A stretch of DNA of 64,000 nucleotides, taken from Hydrogenophaga sp. (GTDB lineage: Bacteria > Pseudomonadota > Gammaproteobacteria > Burkholderiales > Burkholderiaceae_C). Made by a program: the position numbers and the translations under genes. Below the pieces are notes generated by a model. The model ran no database searches. It saw nothing but the letters and a program-made list of their open reading frames with translations, and was not told where the DNA came from. Each line of letters opens with the position of its first letter. Positions within the stretch are counted from its first letter, which is position 1. Positions 1 to 7,839 of the stretch are shown here, one piece after another. The stretch covers positions 33,695-97,694 of the forward strand of contig NZ_JAOASO010000168.1 in the NCBI RefSeq assembly GCF_030158645.1, read 5' to 3'.

Positions 1-903
1 GGTCAAGCGCGGCCACTCGTCGTCGGTGAGCTTGCCGTTGCGCAGGTGGGACTGGTTGATGCGGCCGATCGAGCCGACGATACGCACCGCCAGCTGGGAT
101 GCACCCATCTCCATGGAGAACACCGCGACCGGCAGACCCTCATTGAGCGCCACGTGTTCGGCGATGTTGATCGCAAACGCGGTCTTGCCCATGGACGGGC
201 GGGCCGCCAGCACCACCAGGTCACCGGCTTGCAGGCCGGAGGTCATGCGGTCCAGATCGACGAAACCGGTGGGCACGCCGGTGATGTCGTTGGGGTTGTC
301 GGCCATCTCCTGCACGCGGTCGAGCAGTTCGACCACCAGCGTGTCCATGCCTTGGAAGCCCTCCTTCATCCGCGAGCCTTCTTCGCCGATGTTGAAGATC
401 TTCTGCTCGGCTTCGTCCAGGATCTTGTCGACCGACTTGCCCTGGGTGTTGAAGGCTGCGGTGGCGATCTCGTCGCTGGCGGCCACCAGTTTGCGCAGGA
501 TGGCGCGCTCGCGCACGATCTCGGCGTAGCGCCGGATGTTGGCCGCGCTCGGCACGTACTGCGCCAGCGAATTGAGGTAGGCCAGACCGCCGGCCTCCTC
601 GGCTTTGCCCAGGTTCTGCAAGTGCTCGAACACGGTCACCACGTCAGCCGGTTTGCTGGCGTTGACCATCGTGGCGATGGCCGAGTACGTCAGGCGGTGT
701 TCGTAGCGGTAGAAGTCGGAATCGTTGACGAGGTCCGCCACCCGGTCCCAGGCGCCGTTGTCGAGCAGCAAACCGCCGAGAACGCTGGACTCAGCCTCGA
801 TGGAGTGCGGGGGAACCCGCAACTGAGCCACCTGTCGGTCGACGCCACCCTCGTCCAGGCCGGCATCAAATGAGGAGAAGGAACTGGAGAAGACGGCGGA
901 CAT
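1..903 (-). CDS. dnaB: Replicative DNA helicase DnaB (C-terminal part outside window)
   Basis: Hexameric 5'-3' helicase that unwinds DNA at the replication fork. The 301 visible residues cover the N-terminal scaffold domain (about residues 30-135), the linker, and the start of the RecA-like ATPase domain. The Walker A lysine is K240 in the motif RPSMGKTAF. The reading frame runs off the window edge before the Walker B and DNA-binding loops. The start is the ATG at 901-903. The gene follows the rpsF-priB-rpsR-rplI cluster, as is usual in proteobacteria, but a terminator behind rplI (1047-1080) separates it, so dnaB probably has its own promoter in 904-1046. Confidence 0.96.
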   Translation of the reverse strand, partial: MSAVFSSSFSSFDAGLDEGGVDRQVAQLRVPPHSIEAESSVLGGLLLDNGAWDRVADLVNDSDFYRYEHRLTYSAIATMVNASKPADVVTVFEHLQNLGKAEEAGGLAYLNSLAQYVPSAANIRRYAEIVRERAILRKLVAASDEIATAAFNTQGKSVDKILDEAEQKIFNIGEEGSRMKEGFQGMDTLVVELLDRVQEMADNPNDITGVPTGFVDLDRMTSGLQAGDLVVLAARPSMGKTAFAINIAEHVALNEGLPVAVFSMEMGASQLAVRIVGSIGRINQSHLRNGKLTDDEWPRLT

Positions 904-1046
904 CGGCGTGAGAAAAGTAAAGGGCCATGGTACGCGCTGGACCCCGGGAAGTCATGGGACAAGTCTGTGGACAAGTCCGGTAAAAGGCGTGGATGACGGA
1001 CGGTCCAGGGAGGAAGGCCCGCCTCTGGGGGAAGAGGTCCGCGCCA

Positions 1047-1080
1047 TGAAAAAAGCCGCGGCCCGAGGGCAGCGGCTTTT
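1047..1080 (-). terminator. Intrinsic terminator after rplI
   Basis: On the minus strand a stem AAAGCCGC/GCGGCTTT is followed by a run of six T residues, 31 bases after the rplI stop codon. It closes the rpsF-priB-rpsR-rplI operon ahead of dnaB. Confidence 0.85.
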
Positions 1081-1110
1081 GTGCGAAGCGCCTGGGCGCT
1101 CGCGCGGAAC

Positions 1111-1563
1111 TCAGGCGGTTTCGCCGAGCACCGTGACGTTGACGTCGACCGTCACGTCGGTGTGCAGGTTCACGCTGACCGTGTAGTCGCCCACGTTCTT
1201 GAGGGGACCATTGGGCATGCGCACTTGCGACTTGGCGACCTTGAAGCCTTGCTTGTTCAGCTCTTCGGACACGTCGTGGTTGGTGACGGAACCGAACAGG
1301 CGACCGTCAACGCCGGCCTTTTGCGACAGCTTGACCGTCACGGAGGCGAGCTTCTCGCCCAAAGCCTGGGCTTCGGCGTGCTTGGCAGCAGCCACTTTTT
1401 CGAGTTCGACGCGACGCGCTTCGAATTCGGCGATAGCGTTTTGCGTGGCGCGGCGGGCACGGCCCGAGGGGATCAGGAAGTTGCGGGCGTAGCCGTCCTT
1501 GACCTTGACCACATCGCCGAGGGCGCCGAGATTGACAACTTTGTCGAGCAGGATGATTTGCAT
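1111..1563 (-). CDS. rplI: 50S ribosomal protein bL9
   Basis: Structural protein of the large ribosomal subunit that binds 23S rRNA near the L1 stalk. At 150 residues it matches the usual length of about 149. The N-terminal RNA-binding domain opens with [13 protein letters not shown] and contains the family signature [14 protein letters not shown] long charged alpha-helix (about residues 42-75) leads to the C-terminal domain. The frame is open upstream, but the ATG at 1561-1563 gives the canonical bL9 N-terminus. It lies 13 bases after rpsR in the same operon. Confidence 0.97.
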   Translation of the reverse strand: MQIILLDKVVNLGALGDVVKVKDGYARNFLIPSGRARRATQNAIAEFEARRVELEKVAAAKHAEAQALGEKLASVTVKLSQKAGVDGRLFGSVTNHDVSEELNKQGFKVAKSQVRMPNGPLKNVGDYTVSVNLHTDVTVDVNVTVLGETA

Positions 1564-1576
1564 GTCAGGCTCTCTT

Positions 1577-1858
1577 TCAGACGCGGTGCTGGTCGCTGTA
1601 AGGCAACATGCCGAGGAAGCGCGCGCGCTTGATGGCGGTGTTGACCTGACGCTGGTAGAAGGCACGCGTGCCGGTCAGGCGCGCGGGGATGATCTTGCCG
1701 TTTTCGGCGATGAAGTCGCGCAGGACGTCAACGTCCTTGTAGTCGACTTCTTCGACGTTGGCCACGGTGAAGCGGCAGAAGCGCTTGCGCTTGAACAGCA
1801 GCGATTGGGTGTTGCGCTTGGGGCGCTTGTCTTTGTTGAAACGTTTGGGTGACGCCAT
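1577..1858 (-). CDS. rpsR: 30S ribosomal protein bS18
   Basis: Small-subunit protein that binds 16S rRNA together with bS6, whose gene lies two genes upstream. At 93 residues it is slightly longer than E. coli S18 (75), mostly through a basic N-terminal extension. The core signature runs from [10 protein letters not shown] through [14 protein letters not shown] to the basic [12 protein letters not shown] good Shine-Dalgarno sequence (AGGAAGG) precedes the ATG at 1856-1858. Confidence 0.97.
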   Translation of the reverse strand: MASPKRFNKDKRPKRNTQSLLFKRKRFCRFTVANVEEVDYKDVDVLRDFIAENGKIIPARLTGTRAFYQRQVNTAIKRARFLGMLPYSDQHRV

Positions 1859-1869
1859 GATGGGCCTTC

Positions 1870-2157
1870 CTATGTCTTGCTGAAATCTTGGATGTGGAAC
1901 ACCACGCCTTTGCCATTGCGCGCGTTGGTCAGGAAGCCGTGAAACTCACAAACCGAATCAAGTCCCTGTCGGGAGAGGATTTCGGCGTGCGACCCGAAGG
2001 CAATCGCCCTGAGTTGCAGTTTCACTTGCCTGGGGGTGTCCAGTTCGACGATCTGTGACTCGTGTTCGAGCACGAGGTTGACGGCCGGTATGCCTGCCGG
2101 TGTGTAACGCAGGCTTTGCACCTGCACCACCACTGCCGACAATTGTGTCTGGTTCAC
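1870..2157 (-). CDS. priB: Primosomal replication protein PriB (N)
   Basis: Single-stranded DNA-binding protein of the replication restart primosome, acting with PriA. The 95 residues form one OB fold: beta strands around [19 protein letters not shown], then the strand-rich [12 protein letters not shown], and the terminal segment [11 protein letters not shown]. The start used is the GTG at 2155-2157, because no in-frame ATG gives a complete OB fold. It sits between rpsF and rpsR, its conserved place in proteobacteria. Confidence 0.92.
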   Translation of the reverse strand: MNQTQLSAVVVQVQSLRYTPAGIPAVNLVLEHESQIVELDTPRQVKLQLRAIAFGSHAEILSRQGLDSVCEFHGFLTNARNGKGVVFHIQDFSKT

Positions 2158-2183
2158 CCGTTGACGTTAACGCGCACCGGGCA

Positions 2184-2582
2184 TCAAGCCTGGGCCTGTT
2201 CCTGCGGTTGGTGCTGCTGGGTGCGCTGCTCGGGCTGCTGAAGCTTGCGGGCTTCTTCGCGCTCGACCGACTTCATCATGGACGAAGGACCGGTATCGGC
2301 TTTTTTGCGCAACACGGTGAGGTGGCGCAGCACGGCATCGTTGAACTTGAAGGCGTGCTCCAGTTCGGCCATCACGGCCTGATCGGCCTCGATGTTGACG
2401 CACAGGTAGTGGGCCTTGGACAGCTTGTTGATCTGGTAAGCCATCTGGCGACGGCCCCAATCTTCAACGCGGTGGATCTTGCCGCCGCCGGCGGTGATCA
2501 TGCCCTTGTAACGCTCCAGCATGGCTGGAACCTGTTCGCTTTGATCCGGGTGGATCAGCAAAACGATTTCGTAATGACGCAT
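2184..2582 (-). CDS. rpsF: 30S ribosomal protein bS6
   Basis: Small-subunit protein that forms a heterodimer with bS18 on 16S rRNA. At 132 residues it has the canonical start [14 protein letters not shown] and the core motif [15 protein letters not shown], then a Gln/Glu-rich disordered tail (after about residue 110). The frame is open for ten residues upstream, but the ATG at 2580-2582 with GGAG upstream gives the family N-terminus. It is the first gene of the operon. A possible -10 (TAGAAT on the minus strand, 2673-2678) lies directly beside the terminator of the preceding symporter operon. Confidence 0.96.
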   Translation of the reverse strand: MRHYEIVLLIHPDQSEQVPAMLERYKGMITAGGGKIHRVEDWGRRQMAYQINKLSKAHYLCVNIEADQAVMAELEHAFKFNDAVLRHLTVLRKKADTGPSSMMKSVEREEARKLQQPEQRTQQHQPQEQAQA

Positions 2583-2680
2583 GGACTCTCCTTGTGGATT
2601 CGCCCGCCACATGGCGGACTTGGGTTGGAGCTGCCCCCAGCGTCAGATGGGGTGCAGCAAGGCAAGCCCACGATTCTAGC

Positions 2681-2714
2681 AAAAAACCCGGCCAGTCGCG
2701 AAACTGGCCGGGTT
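2681..2714 (-). terminator. Intrinsic terminator after the symporter operon
   Basis: On the minus strand an 11-bp stem AACCCGGCCAG/CTGGCCGGGTT with an 8-base loop is followed by a T run at 2681-2686. It lies 54 bases after the stop of the large symporter subunit and just upstream of rpsF. Confidence 0.9.
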
Positions 2715-2767
2715 GGGGCCCACTGGCCGCCGAGGCGGTGAGTGGGCGGGGGTGACTGAGCTTGTGC

Positions 2768-4879
2768 TCAGTTCATGCGCAAGCTGGGGTAGCGGACATG
2801 CTCGACCAGCTGCTGCACCTTGCGGCTCGGGGCCGGTGTCACCAGGCTCAGCAGGATGATCACGGCAAAACCGACCGGCACACCGAACACCCCGGCCGAG
2901 ATCGGCAGGATGCCGAACCACAGCTCGATGGGCGAGGTCACGCCGAAGATGCCGCGCATCCAGGGCTGGGTGGTCACCATGTAGTACACGGTGATGCCCA
3001 GACCCGCGACCATGCCGATCGAGGCGGCGATGCCGGTGGCGCGTTTCCAGAAGATGCCCAGCACCAGCGCCGGGAAGAACGCCGCCGCTGCGAACGAGAA
3101 CGCCGCCGAGACCAGGAAAAGGATGTCCGCCGGTTTCTGCGCCGCCACGTACGCTGCGGCCAACGCCACGATCAGCAGCAGCATCTTGGAGATGGTGACG
3201 CGGCGGGCGGTGGAGGCGTTGGGGTCGATCATCTTGTAGTACAGGTCGTGCGACAGCGCGTTGGCGATGGTCAGCAGCAGGCCGTCAGCCGTGGACAGCG
3301 CAGCCGCCAGGCCACCCGCGGCCACCAGACCCGAGATCACATAAGGCAAGCCACCGATTTCCGGCGTGGCCAGCACGATGATGTCGCCACCGATGGTCAT
3401 CTCGTTGAGCTGCAGGATGTTGTCCTTGTTGATGTCGGTGATCGACATCAAGGTGGGATCCACCTTGTTCCACGAGGCCACCCAGGCGGGCAGCTGGTCA
3501 AACGGTGTGCCGACCAGCACGTGGAACACCTCGTATTTCACCAGCACGGCCAGGGCCGGCGCGGTGAAATACAGCAGGAAGATGAAGAACAACGACCAGG
3601 TGACCGACTCGCGGGCCTCGCGCACGCTGGGCACCGTGTAGTAGCGCATCAGGATGTGCGGCAACGCCGCTGTGCCGATCATCAGGCAGAAGATCAGCGC
3701 CAGGAAGTTCAACCGTGAGGTGTCGTACGACTTGACCGCTGCGGCATCCCCATTCGGGTCACCCGAGAACTGCTGTGCGTGCGGTGGCATGCCGTTGAGC
3801 GGCTTGGCCTTGTTGTCGGCACTCGTCTTGGCCGCGGTCCATGCTTTCTTGGCGGCGTCTGCGTCCTTGGGCAAGGAAGAGATGGCCTTCTCTGCGGCAG
3901 AGATGTCGGCCGATGGCGCATTGGCGGCACGCAACTCGTTCAGCTTCGCTTCGGCGGCGGCCTTGTCGGCGGCCAGCGCAGCGGCCGGGTCCTTGAGCTT
4001 CTCGGCCAGTGCGGCAGACCGCTGCTTGAAGATCTCGCGAACTTCCAGCTCCTTCGGATCGGCTGCCAGCAGCTTTTCCTTGGCCGTGACCTTCTCCAGC
4101 TGGAAGCCGTAGACGGCCTGCGGCACCGGCACGCTGGTCTGCTTCACGGAGAGCCACACCACCGGGATCATGTAGGCCACGATCAGGATGATGTACTGCG
4201 CCACTTGCGTCCAGGTCACCGCGCGCATGCCACCCAGGAACGAGCACACCAGGATACCGCCGAGACCCAGGAAGATCCCGAGTTCGAAGGCCACGCCGGT
4301 CAGGCGCGAGGTGATCAGGCCCACACCGTAGATCTGCGCGACCACGTAGGTGAACGAGCAGAGGATGGCCGCGAAGATGCCGATGAATCGCGGCAGGTTG
4401 CCGCCGTAGCGCTCACCCAAAAAGTCGGGGATGGTGAACTGACCGAACTTGCGCAGGTAGGGTGCGAGAAACAGCGCCACCAGGCAGTAGCCACCCGTCC
4501 AGCCCATGATGAAGGCCAGGCCGCTGTAGCCGGTCAGGTAGAGCGTGCCAGCCATGCCGATGAACGACGCGGCCGACATCCAGTCCGCGCCCGTGGCCAT
4601 GCCGTTGTAGACCGCTGGAACCCGTCGACCCGCCACGTAGTACTCGGCCGCGTCGGTGGTGCGGCTCATGATGCCGATGCCCGCGTACAAGCCGATGGTG
4701 GCGAGCAGGAAGATGAAGCCGATCCATTCGCGCGACAAGCCCATCTGCTCCAGGATGGCCAGGGCCACCACGAAGATGAAGAACCCGCCCGTGTACCACG
4801 TGTACACCTTGTTGAGTTGTTGCTTGAAGGCCTTGTTGCCTTGGCCACCACCGGCTTGGGTTTCGAACATGCCTGCCAT
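2768..4879 (-). CDS. Sodium:solute symporter large subunit (VC_2705 type, acetate/carboxylate)
   Basis: Integral membrane Na+/solute symporter of the SSS family, subgroup working with a DUF4212 small subunit; members are thought to import acetate or other short carboxylates. It has 703 residues and about 13 membrane segments. SSS signatures include ATGADWMSAASFIGMAG and the conserved GTAALPHILMRYYTVPS. An insert at about residues 247-386, rich in Ala, Lys and Glu, is probably a coiled coil outside the membrane and makes this longer than ActP. The ATG at 4877-4879 has GAGGAA upstream and follows the small-subunit stop by 4 bases. The exact substrate is not shown by the sequence. Confidence 0.88.
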   Translation of the reverse strand: MAGMFETQAGGGQGNKAFKQQLNKVYTWYTGGFFIFVVALAILEQMGLSREWIGFIFLLATIGLYAGIGIMSRTTDAAEYYVAGRRVPAVYNGMATGADWMSAASFIGMAGTLYLTGYSGLAFIMGWTGGYCLVALFLAPYLRKFGQFTIPDFLGERYGGNLPRFIGIFAAILCSFTYVVAQIYGVGLITSRLTGVAFELGIFLGLGGILVCSFLGGMRAVTWTQVAQYIILIVAYMIPVVWLSVKQTSVPVPQAVYGFQLEKVTAKEKLLAADPKELEVREIFKQRSAALAEKLKDPAAALAADKAAAEAKLNELRAANAPSADISAAEKAISSLPKDADAAKKAWTAAKTSADNKAKPLNGMPPHAQQFSGDPNGDAAAVKSYDTSRLNFLALIFCLMIGTAALPHILMRYYTVPSVREARESVTWSLFFIFLLYFTAPALAVLVKYEVFHVLVGTPFDQLPAWVASWNKVDPTLMSITDINKDNILQLNEMTIGGDIIVLATPEIGGLPYVISGLVAAGGLAAALSTADGLLLTIANALSHDLYYKMIDPNASTARRVTISKMLLLIVALAAAYVAAQKPADILFLVSAAFSFAAAAFFPALVLGIFWKRATGIAASIGMVAGLGITVYYMVTTQPWMRGIFGVTSPIELWFGILPISAGVFGVPVGFAVIILLSLVTPAPSRKVQQLVEHVRYPSLRMN

Positions 4880-4883
4880 GGTG

Positions 4884-5144
4884 TTATTCCTCGGTCTCTT
4901 CGACACCGTGCTCGATGTCGAGTTTGTTCATGTACCAGGCGTAGTACCCAATGATCACGCAGTACACCACCAAGGCGCCCTGTGCACCCATCCAGAAGCT
5001 GAACGGCCAACCAAAGAAGTTGAAGCTCAGCTCACGCGCGAAGTAGCTCACCACAAACGTCACGACGAACCATATTGCAAGCAATATGGCGGTGACGTTG
5101 AGGTTTTTCCGCCAGTAGCGGCGGTGCTTGTCAGTCAGTTCCAT
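4884..5144 (-). CDS. Symporter small subunit, DUF4212 family
   Basis: Small membrane partner of the adjacent SSS symporter. The 86-residue protein has two membrane helices (AILLAIWFVVTFVVSYFA and ALVVYCVIIGYYAWYMNK) joined by the family's FFGWPFSFWMGAQG motif. The chosen ATG (5142-5144) has GGAGG 8 bases upstream; the frame stays open for 12 more residues. It lies 4 bases ahead of the large subunit, so the two are translated as a pair. Confidence 0.9.
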   Translation of the reverse strand: MELTDKHRRYWRKNLNVTAILLAIWFVVTFVVSYFARELSFNFFGWPFSFWMGAQGALVVYCVIIGYYAWYMNKLDIEHGVEETEE

Positions 5145-5290
5145 GCGATCGACCTCCATCAAGAACACCCTCTCGGGCACATCACGGACACCGCCCCAGT
5201 CCCCCGGGCAGACTGCAACCCGTCCGCGTTTCTCGGAAACCGGCTTCCACCGGCCTCCCCTTTTGGCAGCAGCGCAACCGCAGCGTGAAA

Positions 5291-5875
5291 TCAGGCCTGG
5301 GCTTGTTGCCCAAGACCGGTCTCACGCTCCAGCTGAGCAGCCACTTTGGGCTCGAACTTTCGGAGGTGGCGAATGATCTTCGCGGCCTCGTCGGGCTCTT
5401 GCCGGTCCACATGAACCCGGGCCAGCTGGTACCAGCCGTAAGGGCTCATCGGTTGCAGTTCGGTGTTCTTGCGCAGGGCGGTGACGGCGTCGTCAAACCG
5501 GCGCTGGCGAATGAGACTCAAAGCCAGGCCGTACCAGGCCCGGTCGAGTGTGGGATCGAGTTCGGTGGCGCGCCGGAAGGCCGCTTCGGCCTGCTCCAGC
5601 TGGCCCATCTCTTCGCTGAGGTACCCCAGGTTGAACCAGCCCGCGGGCTGCGTCGGCTGGGCAGCCACGAGTTGCTGCAAGGCCTGCTGCGCGCCGGTCT
5701 TGTCGCCCAGCTCGGCCAACAGGTGGGCGCGCGTGGCCAGCGCGTAGGCATCGGCCCCGTTGACGTCGAGCAAGTCACCCACGCGTTCCAGTGCCCTTTC
5801 GCGCTGGCCAAAAAGCACCAGGGCGCGAATCTGCAACTGGATGAACTTGCGGTTGAGCGAGCGATTCACTGACAC
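5291..5875 (-). CDS. Tetratricopeptide repeat protein
   Basis: A 194-residue soluble protein made of TPR helices, including GWFNLGYLSEEMGQLEQAEA and AWYGLALSLIRQRRFDDAV, which fit the 34-residue TPR consensus (W4-L7-G8-Y11-A20-F24-A27). TPRs mediate protein contacts; no catalytic domain is present. The GTG at 5873-5875 has GGAG 7 bases upstream and overlaps the end of the preceding membrane-protein gene, suggesting translational coupling. A second GTG (5867-5869) overlaps that gene's stop as GTGA and is an alternative. Partner and role are unknown. Confidence 0.8.
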   Translation of the reverse strand: MSVNRSLNRKFIQLQIRALVLFGQRERALERVGDLLDVNGADAYALATRAHLLAELGDKTGAQQALQQLVAAQPTQPAGWFNLGYLSEEMGQLEQAEAAFRRATELDPTLDRAWYGLALSLIRQRRFDDAVTALRKNTELQPMSPYGWYQLARVHVDRQEPDEAAKIIRHLRKFEPKVAAQLERETGLGQQAQA

Positions 5876-6162
5876 AGCGCCACTCCAATCTTCAAACAAT
5901 GGTTCACCTTGGTCAGCGTGACCGCCAACCAGATGAAAGCCAGAATGAGAAACGCCACCAAGGGAAGGTGGCGCTCAAGCACAAATTTCGGGGTGACCAG
6001 CCGGGCCACCTGCACGAAGGGTTTGCCCATCAGCTGGAGCAACTGGTAAAAGAGATTCTGGTCCCGGCGTTTGCCGGCAAGCAAGCCCAACACCCATTGG
6101 CCCACCAGTGCCAACAGGGCAATTTCGGTGATCAGCTTGACCGCAGAAATGAAGAACAACAT
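5866..6162 (-). CDS. Small conserved membrane protein of unknown function
   Basis: 98 residues with two hydrophobic segments (about 1-27, and 68-85 with LVAFLILAFIWLAVTL) joined by a basic loop. I do not recognise a named family. The ATG at 6160-6162 is preferred over an upstream in-frame GTG (6201). The 3' end overlaps the TPR gene, so the two are probably co-expressed and may act together at the inner membrane. Confidence 0.72.
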   Translation of the reverse strand: MLFFISAVKLITEIALLALVGQWVLGLLAGKRRDQNLFYQLLQLMGKPFVQVARLVTPKFVLERHLPLVAFLILAFIWLAVTLTKVNHCLKIGVALCQ

Positions 6163-6327
6163 GGGGGCCTTGGATGGATTGGCGCCATTCTGGATTTGCA
6201 CCTTACCGACTTCTTACAAATCGGCTGGCGGCCCACGGGAGGCAGGTCAAACCCTCTAAGGACTAACCCGAGGTTCGCAAGGTGGACGCCGCAGCCGATG
6301 AAAAATGGATTCTTAAGTGCTAAACCA

Positions 6328-7818
6328 ATGACCACACATCCGATCGAACCACGCAGCGCAGCGACCGTTCCCGACGTGGCCGGCACAACGACCGGGGACA
6401 CGGCACTCAACCTGATGACCACACCGGTGAGCGCGCTGATCAAACGCGCGCCGATCACACTGCCACCGCACACCAGCATCCGCGCCGCAGCGCAGCACAT
6501 GAGCGAGCAGCGCGTGTCCTCGATCCTGATCGTGGAGCAAGGCCACCTGTTCGGGCTGATCACCGATCGCGACCTGCGCAACCGCGTGATCGCCGCCGGG
6601 CTGGACACCGAGCGCCCGATCATGGACATCGCCACGCTGGCGCCGTTCACAGTGGGCCTGCACGACCCGGCTTTCAACGTGCTGCTGCTGATGGCGCGCC
6701 ACAACGTTCACCACGTACCGGTGCTCGATGGGCAGTGCATCAAGGGCATGATCACGGCGACCGACCTGACCGAACAGCACAGCACCTCGGCCGTGTACCT
6801 GGCCGGCGACATCTACAAACAAACGTCGATCGATGGCCTGCAGCGTGCCAGCGCCAAGGTGCGCGTGCTGCAACAAAGCCTGGCCGCCGCCGACGCCTCG
6901 GCCTACAACACCGGCCACATCATCACCGCCATCACCGACGCGATCACGACCCGCCTGCTCCAACTCGGCGAGGCGCAGCTGGGCCCGGCGCCGGTGGACT
7001 ACGTGTGGGTCGCCGCGGGTTCGCAAGCCCGCAACGAGCAGACCGCCAAGTCCGACCAGGACAACTGCATGGTGATCGACGATGCGTTCGACGAGTCGCA
7101 ACACGGTGAGTACTTCCGCGACCTCGCGCGCTTCGTCTGCGACGGCTTGGACGCGTGCGGCTACGTGCACTGCCCGGGCGAGATGATGGCCATGACCGAT
7201 GCCTGGCGACAGCCTCGCCACCGGTGGGCGGAGTACTTCCGGCATTGGACCCGCGAACCCGAACCCAAGGCGCTCATGCTCACTTGCGTTTTTTTTGACC
7301 TGCGGGCCATTGCCGGCCAGACCCGGCTGCTCGACGGCTTGCGGCGCGACGTGCTGCACGGCACCCGGGGCAACACGCTGTTTCTGGCGCACATGGTGGG
7401 CATTGCGCTGACCCACCAGCCGCCACTGAACTGGTTCAATGGCCTGTCACCTGCTCGCAGCGGCGAGCACAAGGGCACCATCGATCTCAAGCACACCGGC
7501 GTGGTGCCCATCGTGGATCTGGCCCGCGTCTACGCGCTGGCCGGCGGACACACCGAGGTCAACACCCACGACCGGCTGCTCATGTCCGCCAACGGGGGAG
7601 ACATCAGCGAACAAAGCGCGCGCGACCTGCGCGACGCCCTGGAATTTCTTGCGGCGATGCGCATCCGTCACCAGGCCCGGCAGATGGCGCAGGGGCTGGA
7701 TCCCGACAACTTTCTGGACCCGGCCGACATTTCCAACTTCGAGCGCACGCAACTCCGGGATGCATTTCAAGTGGTCCAGACGCTGCAGTCGGTGCTGGCC
7801 CAGCGCTACAAGTTTTAA
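6328..7818 (+). CDS. CBS-pair and DUF294 nucleotidyltransferase-like protein
   Basis: A 496-residue cytoplasmic protein. A CBS-domain pair (about residues 30-150, with HVPVLDG-type repeats) normally senses adenine nucleotides. A GlnD/DUF294 nucleotidyltransferase-like domain follows, with the motif AAGSQARNEQTAKSDQDN (Gly-Ser followed by the Asp-rich metal motif), then a helical C-terminal substrate-binding domain. The usual N-terminal cyclic-nucleotide domain of many DUF294 proteins is absent. The ATG at 6328 is used; an ATG at 6298 is an alternative. Such proteins commonly sit near acetate symporters and DnaQ-like exonucleases, as here, which suggests a role in that signalling set. The target is unknown. 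Confidence 0.82.
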   Translation: MTTHPIEPRSAATVPDVAGTTTGDTALNLMTTPVSALIKRAPITLPPHTSIRAAAQHMSEQRVSSILIVEQGHLFGLITDRDLRNRVIAAGLDTERPIMDIATLAPFTVGLHDPAFNVLLLMARHNVHHVPVLDGQCIKGMITATDLTEQHSTSAVYLAGDIYKQTSIDGLQRASAKVRVLQQSLAAADASAYNTGHIITAITDAITTRLLQLGEAQLGPAPVDYVWVAAGSQARNEQTAKSDQDNCMVIDDAFDESQHGEYFRDLARFVCDGLDACGYVHCPGEMMAMTDAWRQPRHRWAEYFRHWTREPEPKALMLTCVFFDLRAIAGQTRLLDGLRRDVLHGTRGNTLFLAHMVGIALTHQPPLNWFNGLSPARSGEHKGTIDLKHTGVVPIVDLARVYALAGGHTEVNTHDRLLMSANGGDISEQSARDLRDALEFLAAMRIRHQARQMAQGLDPDNFLDPADISNFERTQLRDAFQVVQTLQSVLAQRYKF

Positions 7819-7839
7819 AGCTCCACGCCGCCCGGAGTT

